DNA of 64,000 nt from Planctomycetaceae bacterium (GTDB lineage Bacteria > Planctomycetota > Planctomycetia > Planctomycetales > Planctomycetaceae). Below, piece after piece: positions 1 through 7,433 of this stretch. The DNA lies in the NCBI GenBank assembly GCA_041398785.1, contig JAWKUA010000004.1, positions 310,001 to 374,000 on the forward strand, written 5' to 3'. The notes under the pieces are model-generated. The model saw only the letters and a list, made by a program, of their open reading frames with translations, had not been told where the DNA came from and ran no database searches. A program made the translations under genes and the position numbers. The number at the start of each line of letters is the position of its first letter. Positions within the stretch are counted from its first letter, which is position 1.

Positions 1-35
1 TACAACGGTCACCGGATGCGATTCACTGCCATCGC

Positions 36-1046
36 ATGAACGAGTCAGCCGCAATTCCCGTCAACCTGTACCCCCGTTCGAAGCGGGTCGCCGTCCTGCG
101 CCGGTTGTCATTCGTCGCTGCGATGCTGAGCCTGGTTGCCTTCGGGCTGGTATTTCCCTTTCCGCTGCATTCCCGGCGCTGGGGCGCGATCTTCGATCTG
201 GCGCACGCGCCGGCATTCTGCATCCTGATGCTGATGATCACCGGCGTGCTGGACCCGCCGGCAATCGGCCTGTCCCGCCGGTTTCTCACCATCCTGAAAA
301 TGTCGATGGCCGGTGTGGCACTGCTGGCGGTTGTTCTGGCGGGAATCGGGTTGACGGGTGAGTTTCTGCAGAAGTTCGCCAACCGAAATCCAAGCTGGCA
401 CGACGTCGCTGCAAATACTCTGGGACTGGCGGCCGCGGTCTGCTGGATTGCCGCGCAGCATCGCCGTGGTGTTCTTCGCGCATCCCTGATCGCGGCGGCC
501 TTCGCGCTGCTGATTGGTGTCAGCGTCGATCCACTGCTGGAGATCCATGAACTGGAACTACTTCGTCGGGACATGCCGTTGCTGGCATCCTTCGAACGGC
601 CGCGCGAGCTGCACGGCTGGTACCTGCGAAGTGCGGACATGCTGCGGACTTCGGACTGGGCGACCGATGGAACCCACTCCCTGCGCGTCACGCTGCGACC
701 GGGCCGGTATCCCGGAGCCGCTTTCATTTCACCGGAACCAAACTGGCGCGGCTATGAGACGCTGAAGCTTGATCTTCGCAACCCCGGCCAGCAGCCGCTG
801 CCGCTGATTGTCAAGGTTCACGATCAGGAGCACGAAGACAGCAACTTTGATCACAGCGATCGGTTTCACCGCGAAATCGTTGTGCCCGCCGGCGAAGACC
901 TTACGGTGTCGATCGCGCTGAGTGACATCGAATCCGCCCCCGCTGCCCGCACGATGAACATGGAGAATGTCTCGTTTATTGAGGTGTTTTCACTGGGTGT
1001 CGAAGACGAACAGGTGTTCTTTATCGACAACCTGCGCCTGCAGTAG
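36..1046 (+). CDS. VanZ-like membrane protein with C-terminal carbohydrate-binding-like domain
   Basis: 336 residues. The first ~165 residues hold about four hydrophobic segments and the VanZ-type pattern GEFLQKFANRNPSWHDVAAN followed by a small-residue helix, which in VanZ-like proteins is the conserved gQ..xxR..s..Dv..N region. After a further helix (~residues 150-170), residues ~185-336 are soluble and beta-rich (starts SFERPRELHGW, ends VFFIDNLRL), resembling galactose-binding-like or CIA30-type domains that bind sugars. It is therefore probably an envelope protein with an exported sugar-binding tail; the substrate is unknown. The ATG at 36 is the first start of the frame. Whether the gene belongs to an operon beginning left of the window cannot be seen. 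VanZ homology is fairly clear; the tail assignment is weaker. Confidence 0.75.
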   Translation: MNESAAIPVNLYPRSKRVAVLRRLSFVAAMLSLVAFGLVFPFPLHSRRWGAIFDLAHAPAFCILMLMITGVLDPPAIGLSRRFLTILKMSMAGVALLAVVLAGIGLTGEFLQKFANRNPSWHDVAANTLGLAAAVCWIAAQHRRGVLRASLIAAAFALLIGVSVDPLLEIHELELLRRDMPLLASFERPRELHGWYLRSADMLRTSDWATDGTHSLRVTLRPGRYPGAAFISPEPNWRGYETLKLDLRNPGQQPLPLIVKVHDQEHEDSNFDHSDRFHREIVVPAGEDLTVSIALSDIESAPAARTMNMENVSFIEVFSLGVEDEQVFFIDNLRLQ

Positions 1047-1277
1047 CGTGAATTCGACGTGAATGACTCCGGTTGACGCAACGTCCACGGTTGCAGAATC
1101 GATGTCCGCGGTTACCTTGACGGGGCGAGGAAGGCTGGCCGATCTCGCGTGGGCCTGATTCGCAACCGCTCAGTCGCAGCCGGTCCCGCCATTACAGCGT
1201 CCCGCGATGTCTGTTTCCCCCGCGTCCGGAACACACAACATTTTCGCCCGTTCCCTGGTCACAGAAAGTCGGCAGGC

Positions 1278-2567
1278 ATGAGATTCTCCGCGTCGCTGTC
1301 CGCATTCGTCATGACTGTCCTGGTCTGTGTGCCGGGTTTTGCCGACGAAATTACGCTGAAGGCCGATAACAGTCAGCACTGGTACCGCGGCAACATGCAC
1401 ACACATTCGCTGTGGAGCGACGGTGATGACTATCCGGAAATGATTGCTTCGTGGTACCTCGAACGCGACTACGACTTTCTGGTCTTCACGGACCACAACG
1501 TTCTGCTGCAGGGCGAACGCTGGAGCGACATCGAAAAGAACGCCGGCGGGCGAGCGGCGTTCGAAAAGCTGCAGGCGAAGTTCCCGGCCGACTGGATCAA
1601 AACACGTACCACCGATGATCGCCACGAAGTCAGGCTCAAGACGTTCGATGAAGTTTTCGAACGGTTGGCGGTGCCGGGTGAGTTCCTGCTGATTCAGGGA
1701 GAAGAGATCACCGACCGATTTCAGAATCTGCCCGTCCACATGTGCGCCACCAATACGAAGGAACTGCTGCCGCCGCTGCACGGAGACAGCGTTGCGGAGG
1801 TCATGCAGCGGAATATCGATGCGGCGCGTTCACGCCGCGAGAGGTCCGGTGTGAAGACGCTGGTGCACCTGAATCACCCGAATTTCGGCTGGGGCGTGAC
1901 TGCTGAGGATCTGATGCAAGTCGTCGGCGAAGACTTCTTTGAGGTCTACAACGGACATCCTTCGGTGAACAACTCCGGCGACGAAACTCACGCGTCCACC
2001 GAACGCATGTGGGACATCATTAACACCTGGCGACTCGCAAAGCTGAAACTGCCGATGATGTACGGACTGGCAACCGACGACGGTCACCACTATCACCGTC
2101 AGCCTGCGGTCACCGGAAGCCAGCCGGGCCGCGGCTGGGTGATGGTTCTGGCGGAGAGGCTCGATCCTGACACGCTGGTCGAATCCCTGGAAGCCGGCCG
2201 GTTTTATTCTTCGAGCGGCGTGTTCCTTGACGAAATTCGTGTCACCGCTGACTCGCTGTTTGTCGACGTGAGAGAAGAGCAAGGCGTGACATACCGCATC
2301 GACTTCATCGGTACTCCGCGAGATTTCGACGACACGACGGCCCCCGCAGTCGCCGACGAAGAGAAAGCAGCCGGGATCACTCGACGCTACAGCGACGACG
2401 TCGGCGCTGTGTTGAAGTCCGTTGACGGATCTTCGGCCACCTACGAATTCACCGGCGACGAACTCTACGTGCGAGCCGTCGTGACATCGTCCCGCAAACA
2501 CCCAAACCCCAGCGAACCCGGTGAGTTTGAAAAAGCCTGGGTGCAGCCGACGGAGTTTGCAGATTAA
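1278..2567 (+). CDS. Secreted PHP-domain metal-dependent phosphoesterase-like protein
   Basis: 429 residues from the ATG at 1278. The open frame starts at 1149, but only the internal start gives a clean signal peptide (MRFSASLSAFVMTVLVCVPG, cleavage near FADE). The mature part opens with the PHP metal-binding motif HTHSLWSDGDD (residues 41-51) and then FTDHN (70-74); further His and Asp residues (LVHLNHPNFGWG, ATDDGHHYH) fit the third and fourth PHP motifs. PHP proteins hydrolyse phosphoester bonds with two or three metal ions. A secreted form fits the planctomycete habit of exporting hydrolases, but the substrate is unknown. It ends 48 bp before the convergent toxin gene. Confidence 0.82.
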   Translation: MRFSASLSAFVMTVLVCVPGFADEITLKADNSQHWYRGNMHTHSLWSDGDDYPEMIASWYLERDYDFLVFTDHNVLLQGERWSDIEKNAGGRAAFEKLQAKFPADWIKTRTTDDRHEVRLKTFDEVFERLAVPGEFLLIQGEEITDRFQNLPVHMCATNTKELLPPLHGDSVAEVMQRNIDAARSRRERSGVKTLVHLNHPNFGWGVTAEDLMQVVGEDFFEVYNGHPSVNNSGDETHASTERMWDIINTWRLAKLKLPMMYGLATDDGHHYHRQPAVTGSQPGRGWVMVLAERLDPDTLVESLEAGRFYSSSGVFLDEIRVTADSLFVDVREEQGVTYRIDFIGTPRDFDDTTAPAVADEEKAAGITRRYSDDVGAVLKSVDGSSATYEFTGDELYVRAVVTSSRKHPNPSEPGEFEKAWVQPTEFAD

Positions 2568-2615
2568 CTGGCAGGGCTGTCAGATTGAATCGCTTCTGGC
2601 TGACGCCTCAATTGC

Positions 2616-2942
2616 CTATGCATCGTCGGTCATTCGGGACAATTCGTCGGCAGGCAGAAACTGCATTGCAGCGTGGCGAATTGTAAGGACGAACGCGACA
2701 TCGCCACGGATCGTGTAGAGAATTCTGTACGAACCGACAAGCATTTGTCTGATTTGCACTTGCGTGTCGCGGCTCTCCGGCGCTTCGCCCAGTGAACCGG
2801 CAAGACTTGCGAGCTGCGAGAACGCCTGGCCCATACGCGTCCGCCAGCGCTTCGCGTTCTGCGGCGCGCGATCGGCGATGTAACGAAAGGCGTTCTCAAA
2901 ATCACGCCCGGCGCGCTCGGACAACTCGACTTCAAAGGCCAT
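2616..2942 (-). CDS. RelE/ParE-family toxin
   Basis: 108 residues with the ParE/RelE pattern: N-terminal helices with ERAGRDFENAFRYIADRAP, then the beta core ending in MLVGSYRILYTIRGDVAFVLTIRH. In this superfamily RelE members cleave mRNA on ribosomes and ParE members poison gyrase; the sequence alone does not separate them. The start overlaps the end of the upstream antitoxin frame by 11 bp, the usual coupled order with antitoxin first. Length is typical (90-110 residues). Confidence 0.8.
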   Translation of the reverse strand: MAFEVELSERAGRDFENAFRYIADRAPQNAKRWRTRMGQAFSQLASLAGSLGEAPESRDTQVQIRQMLVGSYRILYTIRGDVAFVLTIRHAAMQFLPADELSRMTDDA

Positions 2943-3174
2943 GCTTTGCGTCGAACTCCTTCAGGAACCTTCCCGCGCTCATCGTTCGGCCGGCCTCGAC
3001 GTCTGCAAGTCCCTCACGCACCGCTGCAAGCGAGTCCGCGTATTCTTCAGGAGACTCCACGCCCATCATCCGGCGATACGCCGCTTCCGACATCAGTACA
3101 AAGCCCTCGCCCGACAGGAATCCGTGACTGCGACTCAGTGCTGCCTTCATATCTTCTGTCAGGTCAATACTCAT
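2932..3174 (-). CDS. Antitoxin of the ParE/RelE-type pair
   Basis: 80 residues from the ATG at 3174 (MSIDLTEDMK). The frame is open to 3237 but the longer N-terminus adds only non-conserved residues. The C-terminal half (SLAAVREGLADVEAGRTMS) resembles the toxin-binding tail of ParD-like antitoxins, which carry an amphipathic helix with the EGLADVEAGR signature. The gene lies directly upstream of, and overlaps, the toxin. It would neutralise the toxin and autoregulate the promoter; no operator was identified. The exact antitoxin family is uncertain. Confidence 0.65.
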   Translation of the reverse strand: MSIDLTEDMKAALSRSHGFLSGEGFVLMSEAAYRRMMGVESPEEYADSLAAVREGLADVEAGRTMSAGRFLKEFDAKHGL

Positions 3175-3275
3175 ATCCGTTCTCGATCCAATGGCGACGG
3201 TTGCTCCCGACGTCAGCAAAATGCTTCGGCAAGGCATCAGATACCGTCAGGGCAGGCATTGTACGAAGGCCGCAT

Positions 3276-4020
3276 TCACGGCGCAACTGTTTCGGCTTTG
3301 AACGCTTCCATCAACTCACCGTTCGCGATCCACGCCAGAAAGTACGGCTCTGACGCATCCGGTTCCTTCAACGCCAGGAGGAACGGCTTGTTGAAGATCA
3401 ATCGGCGTGTGCGGTCGCCGTCGTAGGTTCCGAACCCATTTTCGCCGAGAATCCCGGCCTCCGCTGCACTGATGAAATCGGCACCGGTTTCGTCCAGCCT
3501 CAGCATGATGTCGATCCGTGCAACGATGATCCGCATGTCCCATTCGAAGGCCACAAACCTTTGGTTCTCCAGTTCGTCGAATCGTTTCCGCATCGAAAAA
3601 TCCAGCACAGGAATCTGCAGCGTTTCCAGCCCCGCCAGTGAGTACCGTGTGTGTTCCGGATTCGGGTTCCGGACTCGTTCCGTCACGATTCCCACGTCGC
3701 CGCCAGCGTTTCTCCCGGCGGAATCATGGCCAGAATGATCTCGTCTCGCTGTTTGCCGATGGTCGCTAGCTGAATGATGAAGTTGTCGTCACCCAAATCA
3801 TCAACAATCCGCAACTGGTCCTCAAACACCGGTGTTGAATACGCCGGACTTCGGTTCATAGCCGAACGACGCCACACCGGCCGTCGAGCCGATTCCTTCG
3901 AAGGACAGCGGCATTGCAAACGGTCAAACAGAGATTGAACGGCATCTGCTTGCGAATCATCGCATACAGCCGCATCCCCGGTCTTATATCGTCGTCCAGT
4001 TTCAGCGGCTCGGCAAATGG
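3276..4020 (-). pseudogene. Frameshifted serpin-like C-terminal part of the DUF1559 gene
   Basis: Downstream of the DUF1559 stop, protein-like sequence continues on the minus strand but changes frame at least four times. The pieces are: ~4020-3910 (EPFAEPLKLDDDIRPGMRLY), ~3905-3830 (LSFEGIGSTAGVASFGYEP), ~3832-3683 (VFEDQLRIVDDLGDDNFIIQ to MIPPGETLAATWES), and 3695-3276 (139 residues, including RNPNPEHTRYSLAGLETLQI and RRLIFNKPFLLALKE). The last piece resembles the end of serpin-like proteins, where a strand ending in FNKPFL precedes the closing hydrophobic strands. Joined to 4002-5078 it would be one ~600-residue protein. Each break could be a single-base indel, so either decay or consensus error is possible. 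The serpin link is a memory-based inference. Confidence 0.55.
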
Positions 4021-5078
4021 CTCGACGTCTGAAACTTCTGCCGCAATTCTTCCAGCAGCGCCGTTGTTTCTGACGTGCTGACGCCTGTGGCGGTTGCCGA
4101 AAACGACTCAGGCGAGAGTGCGGAGACGTCGAATGGATGACGGTTGAGCAGATCGACGACCGGAGCCGATGGAGACAACTCCGCGGGACCGCCAAGCTGT
4201 TCGTTCATCATGTCCCATGAAATCTGGAAGGCTGCACACCAGAGTTGATTGCGAGTTGGTTCAAGTGGCACTGCGGATGAGGGAAAGATGTCGGTCTGTG
4301 TCAAATCGTCAGCGTTAGGCGGGCTGCTGAATTTCTGATTCGGAATCTCGTCCTCCAGATCTTCCGGCCAGTCGTCTCCCTGAAACGTTTCGGTGTGGTA
4401 CTGTGGTGTCAGCAGTCCGGCGAGAACGGAGCGGTCGATGTCGCGCGACAGGAATCTGAATGTGCCGTCAGCCAACAGGACGCCTGCACCTCCGCCGGGA
4501 TAGGTCTCGGTGCCGCCGTAAAACGACTTGAAGAATTCGCCTGTTGGCAGGTCACGCGGTTCCGACCAGACCACGCCGACTTTCGGGTCCTCGACCAGTA
4601 GAATCGTGTTCGAAACTCCGTCTTTGAAGTCGTCGGCCTTGAGTGCCTGGTGTGCAGGCCACGCCGTTCGCCTGCCGATAATCGCGAAGTAGTTGGTCGC
4701 CGAATCGCCGTGGTCGATCACGTCCGATTGAAACACGGCCGGAGCCTTTGTGTGCAGTTTCGAGTTGTTCGGTCCGTCCCAGGGTTCGTCCAGCCGATAA
4801 GCTGCTGCCAGCTCGGGTTCGTCAAGATACGGCAGGATTAATGCTCGCCAGCTATGCCACCGCCTGCCGTCCGGGCCCAGCGTGAATGCGGGCGGAAAAG
4901 ACTCGTATCTGTCGTGATAGTTATGAAGGGCAAGGCCGATGCTTCTCAGGTCAGCTCTTGTCGCATCGCGAGCGGCTGCGAAGCGAGCATTGCGAACGGC
5001 TGGAACGGCCAACACAAGCAGCACTCCGACAATCCCCAATCCGGCCCACAGCGCGGGATTTCGAAACAATCGACTCAT
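4002..5078 (-). CDS. DUF1559 prepilin-like protein (3' end frameshifted)
   Basis: 358 residues from the ATG at 5078, which has a purine-rich GAGGGAC about 8 nt upstream. A GTG at 5093 that overlaps the upstream stop is an alternative. One N-terminal membrane helix (WAGLGIVGVLLVLAVPAV) replaces the usual GFTLVELL pilin start. It is followed by the DUF1559 hallmarks ATRADLRSIGLALHNYHDRY, ILLVEDPKVGVVWSEP and LLADGTFRFLSRDID (the end-of-domain DGS-like motif). DUF1559 proteins are abundant in planctomycetes and have a pseudopilin-like N-terminus; their function is not established. The last ~90 residues lead into the serpin-like segment and the frame breaks near 4020. It sits directly behind the NtrC-like regulator. 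Confidence 0.72.
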   Translation of the reverse strand: MSRLFRNPALWAGLGIVGVLLVLAVPAVRNARFAAARDATRADLRSIGLALHNYHDRYESFPPAFTLGPDGRRWHSWRALILPYLDEPELAAAYRLDEPWDGPNNSKLHTKAPAVFQSDVIDHGDSATNYFAIIGRRTAWPAHQALKADDFKDGVSNTILLVEDPKVGVVWSEPRDLPTGEFFKSFYGGTETYPGGGAGVLLADGTFRFLSRDIDRSVLAGLLTPQYHTETFQGDDWPEDLEDEIPNQKFSSPPNADDLTQTDIFPSSAVPLEPTRNQLWCAAFQISWDMMNEQLGGPAELSPSAPVVDLLNRHPFDVSALSPESFSATATGVSTSETTALLEELRQKFQTSSHLPSR

Positions 5079-5089
5079 GACGCCGTCCC

Positions 5090-6478
5090 TCACCGTATGC
5101 CCAACTGCTTCATTTTCTGCTGCAGACTCTGCCGATGAATTCCCAGCCGTCGAGCGGCTGCGCTGACATTGCCGTTTTCAAGCGCAACCGCCCGCGTGAC
5201 GGCCTGCCGTTCGAAGTCCTCGACAAGCTGATTTCGTGCCTCCGTCAATGGCAGATCCAGGTAGATTTCGAATTTGTCTAAATCGGATTTCGGGCGTTCA
5301 GCAATGAGTCCCAGATCCTGCGAAGTAATGGTATCGCCTTCGCAGAGTGCCGCTGCGGATCGCACCATTTGCTGTAGTTCTCGCACGTTTCCAGGCCACC
5401 GATGTTGCAGCAGGGCGGTTACCGCTTCGCCGGAGAACTCGGCTGAGTCCCCGAGGAATTCGTTCGCCAGCAGCAGAATATCCTCCTGCCTGTTCCGCAG
5501 CGGTGGAATCAGCAGTTCGATTCCCTTCAGTCGAAAATAGAGATCCTGACGAAACGCCTTGTCCGTGATTGCCTGGTCCAGATCCTGATGAGTCGCGCTG
5601 ATGACTCGCACGTTGACTGCGACACAGTCTTCCGCACCTACCGGCTGAACAATGCCTTCCTGCAGAACTCGCAGCAGCCGCTTCTGAACGGATGCGGGCA
5701 TATCGCCGATTTCGTCCAGGAACAGCGTGCCGCCGTCCGCTTGTCGAAACACGCCTTCGCGGTTGCGATTGGCTCCCGTGAACGCGCCCTTCACGTGGCC
5801 GAACAGCTCGCTTTCCACAAGCGATTCCGCGATCGCGGCGGTGTTGAGGGCGATGAACGGCCCGTTCGAGCGCGCGCTGCGCTGGTGAAGTTCGCGAGCG
5901 ACCAGCTCCTTGCCGGTGCCACTTTCGCCGCGGATCAGAACTGGCAGCGACGTCGCCGCCCCTTTGTCGATCTGGCGAAACAGCCTCTGCATGGCCCGGC
6001 TTGTTCCGACCAGACCACCGAATCGCACGCCGCCTTCAACCTGATGCTGAAGCTCGTCGACTCGTTGCTGCAGCCGAACGCGCTCTTCGGAGCGGCGCGC
6101 GATGGCGCGCAGGTGATCGACGTCGAATGGCTTCGTCAGAAAGTCATTCGCTCCACGCCGAATGCATTCGACCGCATGCTGCACGGTGTCGTTGGCAGTG
6201 ACGACGATGATTTCCGGCTTGATCAGCGACCGATTCCCGTCCTTTCCGGGCGAGCAGCACCAAATCGGGAGCCGGCCTTGAGTGCTTCGTCTCCGTCCGC
6301 GGCTTCGATGACGGTCATGCCGTAGCTGTTCGTCGAGGATCTTCACCGCGCGAGCCCTGCTGCAACCACCGGATCGTCGTTGGCAACGCACGTGACCTGA
6401 CCCGATGATTTCCAAACCAGTCTTGATCAGGGTCGAAACCGATTCGCGCTGCAAACGACGTTCCGTTCCGCGAAACAC
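5090..6478 (-). CDS. Sigma-54-dependent NtrC-type response regulator (receiver scrambled)
   Basis: From about 6215 to 5090 the protein is intact. It has the end of a receiver domain (EIIVVTANDTVQHAVECIRR, then KPFDVDHL with the receiver Lys), an AAA+ sigma-54 interaction domain with Walker A GESGTGKE and the sigma-54 contact motif GAFTGANR, and a C-terminal Fis-type helix-turn-helix (NVSAAARRLGIHRQSLQQKM). Such proteins activate sigma-54 promoters after phosphorylation by a partner kinase, here almost certainly the histidine kinase at 7364-9535. The first ~85 residues of this frame are not receiver-like: an intact start, MGECYSKILIVDDEHT, lies at 6719 in another frame, and the region between has duplications and frame changes. 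The start at 6478 is thus only where the frame opens. Confidence 0.8.
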   Translation of the reverse strand: MFRGTERRLQRESVSTLIKTGLEIIGSGHVRCQRRSGGCSRARAVKILDEQLRHDRHRSRGRRRSTQGRLPIWCCSPGKDGNRSLIKPEIIVVTANDTVQHAVECIRRGANDFLTKPFDVDHLRAIARRSEERVRLQQRVDELQHQVEGGVRFGGLVGTSRAMQRLFRQIDKGAATSLPVLIRGESGTGKELVARELHQRSARSNGPFIALNTAAIAESLVESELFGHVKGAFTGANRNREGVFRQADGGTLFLDEIGDMPASVQKRLLRVLQEGIVQPVGAEDCVAVNVRVISATHQDLDQAITDKAFRQDLYFRLKGIELLIPPLRNRQEDILLLANEFLGDSAEFSGEAVTALLQHRWPGNVRELQQMVRSAAALCEGDTITSQDLGLIAERPKSDLDKFEIYLDLPLTEARNQLVEDFERQAVTRAVALENGNVSAAARRLGIHRQSLQQKMKQLGIR

Positions 6479-6719
6479 CGAACCATCCCGTCCTTTCCGG
6501 GCATGTTCTCAAGATCGAGCAGCACCACTGGCCTCGAGGAATGCGTCATTCCGAAATGGCCTTGAGCCGCGAACCAGCTTCTTGTCTCCGTCCGTACGAA
6601 TGCTTCGATGACGGTCCGCACCGTCGAATAGCCGCTCTCAGCCGCAGCCGACCGCCATGCCGTAGCGAGCGGGTGTGTTCGTCATCAACGATGAGGATCT
6701 TCGAATAGCACTCTCCCAT
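6215..6719 (-). other. Broken, partly duplicated receiver-domain coding segment
   Basis: Read on the minus strand, 6719 begins ATG and codes MGECYSKILIVDDEHT, a good receiver start with the acidic DDE pocket. Frames then shift repeatedly. Several short stretches occur twice: GACCGTCATCGAAGC near 6605 and near 6315, a GGTGCTGCTCG stretch followed by CCCGGAAAGGACGGGA near 6520 and near 6260, and CTGATCAAG near 6425 and near 6225. Two partial copies of one receiver-coding stretch therefore seem to lie in tandem, each missing pieces. This explains why the regulator has no clean N-terminus. Confidence 0.6.
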
Positions 6720-6889
6720 GTTTAACCGCGAGCCCTGGCATGTTTAACCTTGCGCTGCGCTCTGTCCCTTTCAACCACCGGATCGACTCCCGAGTTCAGT
6801 GCAAGTTCAGCGACGCACGCCGACTGACTACCTGATCCCGGAATGCGTGATGCCAGCAAACCAGTCAAGCGCAGCTCCGGTTAAACATG
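6717..6889. mobile_element. Short inverted-repeat element, copy 1 (degraded)
   Basis: Starts with CATGTTTAACCGCGAGCC and ends with CTCCGGTTAAACATG, the same ends as the better copy at 7272-7433. The interior shares CAACCACCGGATCGACTCCC and GATGCCAGCAAACCAGTCAA. A small internal duplication (a second CATGTTTAACC near 6738) disrupts the left end. It abuts the apparent start codon of the response regulator. No transposase is coded. Confidence 0.6.
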
Positions 6890-7127
6890 GCAGCCATTCG
6901 AATTAAACATTTGTCATGTTCTCTGACGTAATCGCCGATGACTCAATGCCGTTTCCGTGTCGAGAAACAGCTTCCACTGGCCCAGAGCGAATGCCTCTTT
7001 GGCGGTTCGTTCTCCCGGTGCAAATCGTGCACAGCGGATGAAGCCCATCGCAACAAGCCGCGTTTTCGAACAACCACCGCACGCCGACTGACTCCTGGAA
7101 CGCTTCTTCGCGAAACATTCGCTCCCG
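6890..7127. other. Unassigned segment between repeat copies
   Basis: Near 6903 it contains TTAAACATTTGTCATGTT, which resembles the right-end/left-end junction seen at 7259-7277, so it may be a remnant of another element copy. The rest (about 6920-7120) has minus-strand open frames without recognisable domains and is not shared with the other copies. Nothing else could be identified. Confidence 0.3.
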
Positions 7128-7270
7128 CGATCTCGAGCGCAGCTCTGTCCGTTTCAACCACCGGATCGACTCCCGAGTTTGGTTCGCACGCCGACTGACT
7201 ACCTGATTCCAGAATGCGTGACGCCAGCAAACCAGTCAGCGCTCCCCAGGGGTCGCGGTTAAACATTCTG
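7128..7270. mobile_element. Short inverted-repeat element, copy 2 (left end degraded)
   Basis: The interior (CTCTGTCCGTTTCAACCACC) and right end (CGCTCCCCAGGGGTCGCGGT, then TAAACATT) match the copy at 7272-7433, whereas the left end is eroded (CGCGATCTCGAGCGC instead of CGCGAGCCCTGGCGAGCGC). It lies head-to-tail with copy 3, separated by only a few bases. Confidence 0.6.
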
Positions 7271-7271
7271 T

Positions 7272-7433
7272 CATGTTTAACCGCGAGCCCTGGCGAGCGC
7301 TGCGCTCTGTCCGTTTCAACCACCGGATCGACTCCCGAGTTCAGTGCAACGCACGCCGACTGACTACCTGATCCCAGAACGCGTGATGCCAGCAAACCAG
7401 TCAAGCGCTCCCCAGGGGTCGCGGTTAAACATG
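7272..7433. mobile_element. Short inverted-repeat element, copy 3 (best preserved, 162 bp)
   Basis: The left end CATGTTTAACCGCGAGCCCT continues GGCGAGCGCT. The right end, read in reverse complement, is CATGTTTAACCGCGACCCCT followed by GGGGAGCGCT. The 30-bp ends differ at only two positions and so form imperfect terminal inverted repeats. There is no coding capacity for a transposase, so it is MITE-like or a large REP-like sequence. It overlaps the 3' end of the histidine kinase frame and supplies that frame's last residues and stop. I do not recognise a named family. Confidence 0.72.
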
